DNA of 6,598 bases from JACCQS01 sp050999295 (GCA_050999295.1 JBPCPI010000021.1:1-6598); one strand, 5' to 3'. Shown: positions 1-5,991, counted from the first letter of the stretch. The notes: generated by a model not told the origin, from the letters alone. Numbers and translations are program-made.

Positions 1-150
1 TATCTCCTCTCGATGCTGCACGACTCGTTCATGTCGCGCGCGAACACCATCGTCTGTCCCGGCGGCAAGATGGATCTCGCGATGCAGCTCATCTTCACGC
101 CGATGATCTGGCGGCTGATCGAGCGGTGCGAGCAGGCGCTCGGCCAGTAA
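1..150 (+). CDS. 3' end of an unidentified protein (partial)
   Basis: Frame 1 is open from the first base to a TAA at 148-150, giving the last 49 residues of a rightward gene whose start lies outside the window. Codons mostly end in G or C, as expected for a real actinomycete gene. The tail contains the stretch SRANTIVCPGGKMDL followed by a mixed hydrophobic and basic helix (residues about 30-46, with two Met, one Trp and two Arg) and ends in EQALGQ. I do not recognise the family. The tail shows no catalytic motif, transmembrane segment or repeat that would name it. It runs in the same direction as the nuclease gene at 476 but is separated from it by about 325 bases, so an operon with that gene is not supported. 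Confidence 0.7.
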   Translation, partial: YLLSMLHDSFMSRANTIVCPGGKMDLAMQLIFTPMIWRLIERCEQALGQ

Positions 151-156
151 TCGGGC

Positions 157-429
157 TCAGCCAAGACTCGCAGGGTCAACAGTCCCTGGCTCGGCGAGCA
201 GGGCCGGCACGGTTCCGCTATGACCAGCAATGAGACTCGCGACCGCGAGCACCCCGCCGATCAGCAGCCAGAGCAAGGGCATCGATTCCAGGCTGTGGGC
301 ACGTGTTCGCTTCAACCGCCCGGGTTCAGAAGGCGGCCGCCGCTCGGTGTCCTGGAACCCTCGCTGCCTCGCAAGCTGGTTCACTCGCTGATGCGGGATC
401 CGCAGCATGTTGGCCAGGGCGCGCCGCAT
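157..429 (-). CDS. Possible small membrane protein (doubtful)
   Basis: An open frame of 90 codons reads leftward and converges on the partial gene at the left edge, with 6 bases between the two stops. Two starts are possible. The ATG at 427-429 has no clear ribosome site. The internal ATG at 280-282 has a weak GGA about 5 bases upstream and would give a 41-residue protein. The segment starting at the internal ATG is one hydrophobic helix (MPLLWLLIGGVLAVASLIAG), which would span the membrane once; the residues before it are strongly basic. Third codon positions are fairly GC-rich, which favours coding, but the middle part (residues about 25-48) is arginine- and proline-rich, as in chance frames. 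No family is recognised. It could equally be a shadow frame in an otherwise empty gap. Confidence 0.3.
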   Translation of the reverse strand: MRRALANMLRIPHQRVNQLARQRGFQDTERRPPSEPGRLKRTRAHSLESMPLLWLLIGGVLAVASLIAGHSGTVPALLAEPGTVDPASLG

Positions 430-463
430 GACCCGTCGCGTCGCGCATCACGACTGACATCAC

Positions 464-468
464 AGGAG
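464..468 (+). promoter_or_regulatory. Ribosome binding site that decides the nuclease start
   Basis: An AGGAG lies just before three consecutive ATG codons at 470, 473 and 476. The gaps to these are 1, 4 and 7 bases. Only the third gives a normal distance, so the protein most likely starts MKLGTI rather than MMMKLGTI. Confidence 0.7.
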
Positions 469-475
469 AATGATG

Positions 476-2410
476 ATGAAGCTCGGCACGATCCTCGGCC
501 AGGTCGACCACGGCACGCTGCTGCTGCCCGAGTTCCAGCGCGGCTACGTGTGGAACCGCGACCAGGTGCGGGGGCTCATGCGCTCGCTCTACCTGCGCTA
601 CCCCGTCGGAGGACTGCTGGTGTGGGAGACTGATACGTCATCGGCTTCGGTGCGGGGAAGCGTCTCCGGTAGCGGTGGAACCAAGCAGCTCCTGCTCGAC
701 GGGCAACAGCGGGTCACGACCATGTACGGCGTGACCCGCGGCAAACCCCCGGAGTTCTTCGACGGCGACAGCTCAGCATTCCTGAACCTGTACTTCAATG
801 TGGATCGTGAGGCCTTCGAGTTCTCCGCGCCCAGCAAGATGAAGGACGATCCACTGTGGATCGACGTCACCGGACTATTTGTCCACGGGCCCGCCGTGCA
901 GTACGCCAAGCTTACGTCCCAACTGAGCTTCGCCACGTACGTCGACCGGATAGCGCGGCTCAACGGGGTGCTCGATCGGGAGTTCCACATCGAGAAGATC
1001 ATAGGGGAGGACATGTCGACCGAAACGGTGGTCGAGATCTTCAACAAGGTCAATTCGGGCGGCACCAAATTGTCCAAGGGTGACCTTGCGTTGGCGAAGA
1101 TCTGCGCGCACTGGTCGGAGGCGCGTGCCGAGATGCGTACGCACATCGACGCCTGGGGCAAGGCCGGCTTCGGCTTCACCCTCGACTGGCTACTCAGGAA
1201 CGTGAACGCCGTCGCCACGGGCCGCGCGCCCTTCTCAGCGCTCGACGACGTCGAAGCAGCAGCCTTCGCGACCGCCCTCAACGCATCGGTCAAGTACGTG
1301 AACCACCTCCTCGACTGGGTCGGCGCGAGGCTGGGACTGGACCACGACCGGGTCCTCATGGGCCGGTACGCGGTGCCCGTTGTGGCCCGGTTGCTCCATC
1401 TGCAAGGGGGGCAGTTCATCGACGCTGCGCAGGTCGACCGGGTGCTGTACTGGTACGTGCAGGCAGCGCTGTGGGGCCGCTTCGCCGGGTCCACCGAGAC
1501 CGTACTCACCCAGGACTTCGAGACCGCCGAGCGAGCCGGAATCGACGGCCTGATCCGCGCGCTGGAGCGGTGGCGGGGCGGCAACCTGGCGATCGACGCG
1601 GAGGACTTCGAGGGCTTCGGGCGCGGTTCCCGTTTCTACCCGCTGCTCTACCTGCTCACCCGGGTTGGCGGTGCGCGCGATCTCGGCACGGGGATCCCGT
1701 TGAAGGCTCAGATGCTCGGCCACCTCGCGTCACTGCAGGTTCACCATATCTTCCCGAAAGCTCTACTTTACGAGTCCGGTTACTCGCGGGGCGAGGTCAA
1801 CGCAGTGGCCAACTTCTGCTTTCTGACACAACAGACGAACTTGGTTGTCGGAAAGCGAGCACCGCAGAAGTACCTCGCTGAGTGCGAGAGTAAGTACCCG
1901 GGCGTGCTCGCCTCGCAGTGGATTCCCACCGAACCCACTTTATGGCGGCTCGACCGGTATCACGACTTTCTGGCCGCGCGTCGCGAGCTGCTCGCGAGCG
2001 CTGCCAATGCCTTCCTCGGCGAGCTCCGCGGCGGGGCTGCGGCGACCACCGCGCCCCGCCTGGAACGTCTCACCGTGACGGTCGAGGCCGAAGGCGACAG
2101 GGATGCGCGTGACGCCGAGGTAGCAGGTATCGTCGACGAACTGGTGTCGCTCGGCTTCGCCAGGCCCGAGCTTGAATGTGAGATCGCCGATCCGGAGACG
2201 GGGCGGGTCTTGGCGGCTGCGGAGGCCTTCTGGCCGGATGGGCTGCAGGTCGGCCTAGGGGTGCCGGCGGTGCTCGAGCTGGACCCGGATCGTGCGGACT
2301 TGGACCGCCTGACCGAGCTCGGGTACGAGGTTTTCACCTCGGTGCATGCCCTGCGCGGCTACGCGGTCCGCCGCAACGAGGTGGCGGCGGGTGCCCGTGC
2401 AGAGGGCTGA
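476..2410 (+). CDS. DUF262 and HNH (DUF1524-like) GmrSD-type nuclease
   Basis: This 644-residue protein is a probable DNA-cutting defence enzyme. The N-terminal DUF262 domain (about residues 1-230) shows LPEFQRGYVW at 17-26, the nucleotide-binding signature DGQQR at 75-79, and FNKVNSGGTKLSKGDL at 189-204, all hallmarks of the domain. The HNH nuclease part (about 410-510) has HHIFPK at 423-428, followed by Asn442, Asn446, Asn455 and Lys460, which fits the H-N-N metal-site pattern. A third region (about 528-635), with a conserved-looking AEAFWPDGL segment, also matches the tail I remember in related actinobacterial proteins. In characterised members (GmrSD, BrxU, SspE) DUF262 binds NTP and controls cutting of modified or unmodified phage DNA; the target here is unknown. 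Length and motifs indicate an intact gene. No methylase or phosphorothioation gene is visible beside it, so stand-alone action is inferred. Its last 77 bases overlap the convergent gene at 2334-3164. Confidence 0.93.
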   Translation: MKLGTILGQVDHGTLLLPEFQRGYVWNRDQVRGLMRSLYLRYPVGGLLVWETDTSSASVRGSVSGSGGTKQLLLDGQQRVTTMYGVTRGKPPEFFDGDSSAFLNLYFNVDREAFEFSAPSKMKDDPLWIDVTGLFVHGPAVQYAKLTSQLSFATYVDRIARLNGVLDREFHIEKIIGEDMSTETVVEIFNKVNSGGTKLSKGDLALAKICAHWSEARAEMRTHIDAWGKAGFGFTLDWLLRNVNAVATGRAPFSALDDVEAAAFATALNASVKYVNHLLDWVGARLGLDHDRVLMGRYAVPVVARLLHLQGGQFIDAAQVDRVLYWYVQAALWGRFAGSTETVLTQDFETAERAGIDGLIRALERWRGGNLAIDAEDFEGFGRGSRFYPLLYLLTRVGGARDLGTGIPLKAQMLGHLASLQVHHIFPKALLYESGYSRGEVNAVANFCFLTQQTNLVVGKRAPQKYLAECESKYPGVLASQWIPTEPTLWRLDRYHDFLAARRELLASAANAFLGELRGGAAATTAPRLERLTVTVEAEGDRDARDAEVAGIVDELVSLGFARPELECEIADPETGRVLAAAEAFWPDGLQVGLGVPAVLELDPDRADLDRLTELGYEVFTSVHALRGYAVRRNEVAAGARAEG

Positions 2411-3164
2411 GTCTCCTCTCATGCGGGGGTAGACCACAGGCGTCGAGCGTTGCCCAGGCCGCTTTGAACAGTGTCCGGTACTCACGGATCATGTGCCATG
2501 CGGTGACCCCGAGGTTGCACAGCAGCGGACCGGTTAGCACGTCCGGACCGGTGTAGCCCTCGGTGGCGGCGAGGCACAGGTTCGCGACCGCGTCCTCCAC
2601 CGCGAATGCCCGACGACGCAGCCCAGGATGAACAACCGGAGCCCAGCCCGGCGGTCGCGCCAGGGGTGCCGGCGCCGGTCCGGCCGCCACCGGCTCCGCC
2701 CAGCAGGTCACTGCGTCGGGCGGCAGTGACACGGTCGCGGCGTCACCCTCGGCGAGGTCGCCACCGGTGTGCTCCCCCAGCACGACGGCGGCCCGGTCGA
2801 CCAGCGCCCGGACCCGCCAACGACCCGGTGGATGTGTTCGCGTCGGCGGGGTCAGCGTCTCGCCGGCGGCGGAGATCGCCGCAAGGTGCACGGCACGGTG
2901 GTCGCATACCCCCGGTTCGTCCTCGGCAACTCGCAGCTGCTGGCGATAGTAGGGCAGCGCCGAGCACCGCACGCTCGCCACGTTGGCGAGCCGCGCCCAT
3001 GGCAGATCCTGTCCGCCGGATCGGAGGACCTGACCCGCCAGATCCTCGTCGGCGAACACACGCCGCCACACCTCGGTGTGGTCGGCCGGCAACCACTCGG
3101 GATCCACCGCGCCCCACACGCCCGGCAGCGTCACCTGCCACGTCACTGCCCAACTTCTCGCCAT
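2334..3164 (-). CDS. Conserved-looking protein of unknown function, possibly with altered C-terminus
   Basis: A leftward frame of 276 codons starts at the ATG at 3162-3164, preceded by GGAG with a 5-base gap; an ATG ten codons further upstream lacks such a site. Codon use is strongly GC3-rich, and the opposite-strand frames give only Pro/Arg-rich nonsense, which supports this strand. The protein has no signal peptide or membrane helix. It opens with a WAVTWQVTLPGVWG segment and has an acidic and Trp-rich first third. The best-formed stretch is residues 187-243, with AVEDAVANLCLAATEGYTG and a Trp/His/Tyr-rich helix (LGVTAWHMIREYRTLF). I do not recognise the family. Residues 252-276 are Pro/Arg/Gly-rich and lie antisense inside the 3' end of the nuclease gene, so the original stop may have been lost and the end replaced by read-through. 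It faces the nuclease gene tail to tail, so the two are not one operon. Confidence 0.6.
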   Translation of the reverse strand: MARSWAVTWQVTLPGVWGAVDPEWLPADHTEVWRRVFADEDLAGQVLRSGGQDLPWARLANVASVRCSALPYYRQQLRVAEDEPGVCDHRAVHLAAISAAGETLTPPTRTHPPGRWRVRALVDRAAVVLGEHTGGDLAEGDAATVSLPPDAVTCWAEPVAAGPAPAPLARPPGWAPVVHPGLRRRAFAVEDAVANLCLAATEGYTGPDVLTGPLLCNLGVTAWHMIREYRTLFKAAWATLDACGLPPHERRLSPLHGHPPPPRCGGPRSRAGHAPR

Positions 3165-3189
3165 CGCATCTCCGGGTGCTCGCAACAAT

Positions 3190-3393
3190 CTCACCTACAC
3201 TGCCCGCGCCCGGCTCGATGACCTCGCCGAGCCGGCCAGTTGGGCCGCCGTGGTGGCCGCCCAGGCCGCCGGTCACAGCGACGTGGCCCTGCCGGGTTTC
3301 CTGCTTGAGGCCGTCGAGTATCACCGGCTCCGGCGGTGCCGAGAATTATGCTTGGTGATAAGTGAGGTGACTCAGTTGGCATTCGCGCACTGA
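3190..3393 (+). pseudogene. Remnant of a rightward gene without start codon
   Basis: From about 3202 to 3345 the rightward frame has nearly every third codon position G or C and a natural amino-acid mix (for example AEPASWAAVVAAQAAGHSDV followed by ALPGFLLEAVEYHRLRR), unlike the nonsense in the other frames. No ATG, GTG or TTG occurs in frame near its beginning; the nearest is an ATG at 3076, deep inside the antisense gene and without a ribosome site. After about 3345 third positions turn AT-rich (codons GAA, TTA, ATA, AGT) until the TGA at 3391-3393, suggesting a recombination junction there. I therefore read it as an internal or 5'-damaged piece of a lost gene cut at both ends. Family unknown. 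An alternative is a tiny gene with an unusual start, which I think less likely. Confidence 0.4.
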
Positions 3394-3435
3394 ACGACGC
3401 GGGTGTGCACAGACGATCGCGAGGGAACGGCTTAG

Positions 3436-4233
3436 CTACGAGACCTGTGACTCAAGCCAGATCAGGACTTTCGCGGCAGCGTCCATCAGTTTGCGGAGTT
3501 GCGGGATCAAAGGCAAGTCATTGCCCTCGAATTCAATATGAGGCTTGAGGTCGAGTTGATAGCGCACCTGCCCTCCTGTTTTGATAGGGCTCTTTGCAGA
3601 GTAAGTAAGAAGTCGTCCCCCGTTAGTCAAAGGGGGAAGATAGTACTCCGAAGCGGCCTCGGGGTCCTCGGCTTGAGCCGAGTCATCGTCGTCAAATTCG
3701 AGGCTTAAACCCACGGCTAGCACATCCGCCACCCCCACCTTTGTGACTGCAGGAAACCTGTGTTTGTTTTGATTGTCAAGATCTCGTATAAGTTCTAGAC
3801 AGCGCCGAAGTCCGTTGTTAGGATCTATTCTATACGGTTGTACCTCCTCGATTGCGTCCAATACCTTGGCATTGATGTCTCGCGCTAATTGATCCCTGTT
3901 GTTCGAGAATTCTTTTGGCTTATCTGCGAACGGGAACTGAATCCTTTTTTCGTTCTGTAGCGGAACTTCACGCTCGAGTGCTTTTCCCCATAACCATGCG
4001 TCGAACGAGCATCGAATATTGTGGACGCAATCTCCCGCCGTGAGGCTCCATATTTCTGTCGGTGGAGTTTCCGTAACCGATAAATCCAGATGTAGCCTTA
4101 AGCGATCGTCACTGACTTTGCTAACCACACTAATTGAACCGGAGCCCCGCCAAACATCCAGATGTCGTTCGAGGTTGTCGCAATGCCAGCTTGCATGGTT
4201 GAGCTTCTGCTCTGCCCAATTCTCTCTTGACAT
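3436..4233 (-). CDS. Uncharacterised GD-HN-R / NKHR family protein, lower GC
   Basis: A 265-residue soluble protein read leftward. The start at 4231-4233 (MSRENWAEQK) is chosen because a good -10 box lies 6 bases before it; the frame stays open to 4377, but the extra 48 codons would run through that promoter. The protein resembles a broad family of hypothetical bacterial proteins known to me by two signatures: GD-x-x-HN-x-R (G67, D68, H71, N72, R74), followed by a helix with SFDAWLW, and D-x-x-NKHR (D153, N156, K157, H158, R159), with a VQPYR segment (131-135) between them. The family has no established function; the His/Arg motifs and helical content make a HEPN-like fold thinkable, but the usual R-x4-6-H spacing is not seen. 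GC content is visibly lower than in neighbours, with Ile ATA codons and TTA at residues 45, 51, 116 and 176, which points to transfer. No partner gene adjoins it on the same strand. Confidence 0.82.
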   Translation of the reverse strand: MSRENWAEQKLNHASWHCDNLERHLDVWRGSGSISVVSKVSDDRLRLHLDLSVTETPPTEIWSLTAGDCVHNIRCSFDAWLWGKALEREVPLQNEKRIQFPFADKPKEFSNNRDQLARDINAKVLDAIEEVQPYRIDPNNGLRRCLELIRDLDNQNKHRFPAVTKVGVADVLAVGLSLEFDDDDSAQAEDPEAASEYYLPPLTNGGRLLTYSAKSPIKTGGQVRYQLDLKPHIEFEGNDLPLIPQLRKLMDAAAKVLIWLESQVS

Positions 4234-4239
4234 GTAGCC

Positions 4240-4267
4240 AGTATACCGTAAACGGCCCGAGTGTCGC
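4240..4267 (-). promoter_or_regulatory. Promoter for a probably leaderless transcript
   Basis: Read leftward, GCGACA (4262-4267, four of six to TTGACA) and TATACT (4240-4245, five of six to TATAAT) are separated by 16 bases. Only 6 bases lie between TATACT and the ATG at 4231-4233, so transcription should begin at or next to the A of the start codon. No ribosome site is present before that ATG, which agrees with leaderless translation, a common mode in actinobacteria. The promoter assignment rests on the sequence alone. Confidence 0.6.
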
Positions 4268-4440
4268 TTATTACAACGACATTCAATTTCATTAAGCGTC
4301 AGAACGACACCGACAACCTGCACATCGAAAAGGCTGTCGAACGGCTTGGTACGGCCAACCTTGATATCGACCATCATCAGTGGCGAAGCCGCTCAGTGCG
4401 AGCCTTGCGGGGGCGCGCGCCGCGCGCCGGACAGTTGTGG
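4268..4440. other. Non-coding or remnant stretch at the right island edge
   Basis: This lies between the leaderless promoter and the end of the XRE/TPR gene. From about 4290 to 4380 both strands read as plausible protein: rightward IKRQNDTDNLHIEKAVERLG, leftward MMVDIKVGRTKPFDSLFDVQ. Its base use is intermediate between the AT-richer gene to the left and the high-GC gene to the right. This could be a scrap of a coding sequence carried in with the neighbouring gene. I cannot identify it. From about 4400 onward the high-GC background returns. Confidence 0.35.
4412..4428. repeat. GC-rich 8-bp inverted repeat after the XRE/TPR gene
   Basis: GGCGCGCG and CGCGCGCC flank a single C. As RNA it would need to open some inner pairs to form a loop. 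It begins 12 bases beyond the stop of the leftward XRE/TPR gene and is not followed by a T-run, so it could be a weak factor-assisted or actinobacterial I-shaped terminator, or just GC-rich sequence. Confidence 0.3.
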
Positions 4441-5853
4441 TTACACCCGTACGGTGGCCACCTGTCGAGCCATCCGGGCCAGCTCGTGGGCGTCGGGGCC
4501 GCGTCGGGCTTCCAGCACGGCGATCAGCGGGAGGAGCCGCTGGTGGACTCGAATCGAGGCGATCTTCATCGCGGCGGTGACGGCGTGGTGAGCCATCCGA
4601 ATACCGTCGGGCTCACCGGCCTTCACGTAGATCGTCGCCAGCACGATGCCGGACTGGGTGCGGCTGACCTGACTGCCACCTTCCCAGCGGCGCACCGATG
4701 CGACGGCGAACTGCTCCGCAGCCTCGAGGCGTCCCCGCTCGAGTTCGAGGCAGGCGGCGGGACGGTCCAGGTCACCGTAGGTGTCGCTGGGGGTAGGTGT
4801 CCACAGTTGCCGTGCCTTGGCCAGCATGGTGTCGGCGGCGTCGGGGTGTCCGAGACGGTTCAGGACGGTCGCGGAGTTCGCTCGACCGGCTGCCTCGACA
4901 GCTGCCTTGCCGTTTTCCCCGATCACCACTGCGCGCTGTTCGTCCGGCGGGATATCGAATGCCTTGAGCTCCCCGATCTGGAGCATCTTCAGCCCGTCGT
5001 TGGGGTGGCCGTGCTCGGCGGTGGCCAGCCCGGCGTAGTTCATGGCGAGAACCTGGCAGTAGGCGTCGCCGGCCTCGGTGGCCAGTTCCAGCCCGCGGGC
5101 GTAATGGAACATCGCCCGGTCGTAACGGCCCGCGTCGAACCCGGCCCACCCTGCTTCGATGTGCAGTTCGGCGACCGCGACCATCAGTGCCCGCTGCACC
5201 GGCTCCGCAGCGGGCACTCCTAGCAGTTGCATGGCCCACATGGTCGCCGCGCTGAGCACCTCCGGGTCGGACACGGAGGCGTTGCCGGCTTCGCCGAGCC
5301 GGCGGGTCAGGTCGCGGACCTTCTCCAGATGGATCACACCAAGCCGGGATGGCAGCGGCACCGGCGACGGATCGGGAAACAGTTCTAACAGCTCACCGAC
5401 TACAGGCCCGCCGAACGTGGCAATCGCGCTCAGCGCGATCATGTGCCGGCGCATCCTCTCCGGGCTCACCCCCTCCGGGGTGTCAGTGAACTTTGCACCG
5501 TAGGTGCCGTCCTGTCCGTAGGACAGACCCATCAGCTCGCGGGGGATACCGAGACCTTCGGCGATGCGGACCAGCAGGTCGTAGGCCAGTACCCGGCGGC
5601 CGGCGAGTATCTCGGAGACCTCGGACTGCGACTGCCCGGTAAGCCGCGCGATCGTCCGCTGGGTGAGCCCGTCGTCCTTGAGTAGCCGGTACAGAGCGGC
5701 GATGTCGTGGGCGGCCAACACCGGGCGCACCTCGGGCCGCCAGTACCACTCCGCCGGTGGCGGCGCACCATCACCACCGGCGCTGCCGCCGTCCAGCTCT
5801 TCCGATGACCGGTGACGGTGCAGGTCGTACCCATGGCCGTGACTCACTGTCAT
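4441..5853 (-). CDS. XRE-type HTH regulator with TPR-like C-terminal domain
   Basis: A 470-residue cytoplasmic DNA-binding protein read leftward. The start at 5851-5853 has GGAG (8-base gap) and GGAAG just upstream. After a flexible His/Gly/Pro-rich lead (1-35), residues about 48-108 form an XRE helix-turn-helix: LTQRTIARLTGQSQSEVSEI at 63-82, then LAGRRV and the usual LVRIAEGLGIPRELMGL end. From about 195 to 465 it is helical and rich in Ala, Leu and Gly, with TPR-like A-G-x-x-x-x-A pairs, e.g. WAGFDAGRYDRAMFHYARGL (236-255) and the following EAGDAYCQVLAMNYAGLATAEHG stretch, which fits a TPR array for protein or ligand sensing. Such XRE-TPR proteins are common regulators in Streptomyces relatives; the target genes are unknown. 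It is divergent from the XRE/DUF5753 gene at 5992 and shares a 138-base control region with it. Its leader carries a strong stem-loop, and a palindrome in its likely promoter suggests self-regulation. Confidence 0.9.
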   Translation of the reverse strand: MTVSHGHGYDLHRHRSSEELDGGSAGGDGAPPPAEWYWRPEVRPVLAAHDIAALYRLLKDDGLTQRTIARLTGQSQSEVSEILAGRRVLAYDLLVRIAEGLGIPRELMGLSYGQDGTYGAKFTDTPEGVSPERMRRHMIALSAIATFGGPVVGELLELFPDPSPVPLPSRLGVIHLEKVRDLTRRLGEAGNASVSDPEVLSAATMWAMQLLGVPAAEPVQRALMVAVAELHIEAGWAGFDAGRYDRAMFHYARGLELATEAGDAYCQVLAMNYAGLATAEHGHPNDGLKMLQIGELKAFDIPPDEQRAVVIGENGKAAVEAAGRANSATVLNRLGHPDAADTMLAKARQLWTPTPSDTYGDLDRPAACLELERGRLEAAEQFAVASVRRWEGGSQVSRTQSGIVLATIYVKAGEPDGIRMAHHAVTAAMKIASIRVHQRLLPLIAVLEARRGPDAHELARMARQVATVRV

Positions 5854-5872
5854 CGCTTCCGCTCCGAAGGGT

Positions 5873-5908
5873 GCAGCCCGGCCCGGTTCGGGTCACGGGC
5901 CGGGCTGC
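5873..5908. promoter_or_regulatory. Perfect 13-bp stem-loop in the divergent control region
   Basis: GCAGCCCGGCCCG (5873-5885) pairs exactly with CGGGCCGGGCTGC (5896-5908) around a 10-base loop. The nearer arm ends 19 bases upstream of the XRE/TPR start codon, so on the leftward message it would fold in the 5' leader just before the ribosome site. No T-run follows on either strand. It may dampen translation, act as an attenuator or insulator between the divergent genes, or be a DNA operator. Confidence 0.55.
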
Positions 5909-5943
5909 CGAGGACCGGTCTACCTTTAGCCGATCATCGCGAG

Positions 5944-5973
5944 ACAGTAGTGGTGACTAGTCACCGTGCACAA
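5944..5973 (-). promoter_or_regulatory. Possible promoter of the XRE/TPR gene
   Basis: Read leftward, TTGTGC (5968-5973) and TACTGT (5944-5949) are 18 bases apart. Both match consensus at three of six positions, including the TTG and the TA-x-x-x-T that matter most in actinobacteria. A start near 5937 would give a leader of about 84 bases containing the stem-loop. No equally good promoter is visible for the rightward gene. Confidence 0.35.
5952..5965. promoter_or_regulatory. 14-bp perfect palindrome, likely operator
   Basis: GGTGACTAGTCACC is identical to its reverse complement. It sits in the spacer of the possible leftward promoter and ends 26 bases before the ATG of the rightward XRE/DUF5753 gene. 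This is where a dimeric HTH repressor would bind to control both divergent genes. Which of the two XRE proteins, if either, binds it cannot be read from the sequence. Confidence 0.5.
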
Positions 5974-5981
5974 GACATACG

Positions 5982-5988
5982 AAGGAGG
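5982..5988 (+). promoter_or_regulatory. Strong ribosome binding site of the XRE/DUF5753 gene
   Basis: AAGGAGG lies 3 bases before the ATG at 5992-5994. This fixes the start, because a second in-frame ATG at codon 9 has no such site. Confidence 0.75.
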
Positions 5989-5991
5989 ACG

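Larger units (their letters stand above)
151..475. other. Intergenic gap before the nuclease gene
   Basis: This stretch separates the partial gene at the left edge from the DUF262/HNH gene. Apart from the doubtful leftward small membrane frame it holds nothing I can name: no convincing -35/-10 pair, no hairpin followed by a T-run, and no tRNA. The promoter of the nuclease gene should lie here but does not stand out. Confidence 0.5.

Noticed and set aside
470..478. First of the three ATG codons as the start of the nuclease gene
   Set aside because: The AGGAG is only 1 base away from it; the third ATG has a normal 7-base gap.
598..1584. Long leftward open frame antisense to the nuclease gene
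   Set aside because: It mirrors a clear DUF262/HNH gene and its product is Ser/Arg/Pro-rich with no recognisable domain; a typical high-GC shadow.
2606..3358. Rightward 250-codon frame across the unknown gene
   Set aside because: The product is almost wholly Pro, Arg and Ala. The leftward frame has a ribosome site and natural composition.
3403..3435. Short palindromes GTGCAC and CGATCG as a terminator for the low-GC gene
   Set aside because: They are too short to form a stable hairpin, and no T-run follows.
4234..4377. N-terminal 48-codon extension of the GD-HN-R / NKHR family gene
   Set aside because: It would run through a good -10 box placed 6 bases before the downstream ATG, and the upstream ATG lacks a ribosome site.
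4261..5223. Rightward 320-codon frame antisense to the XRE/TPR gene
   Set aside because: It opposes a well-supported regulator, and the product is Gly/Val/His-rich without motifs. Only its first 30 residues, which lie outside that gene, look natural, and these are reported separately.
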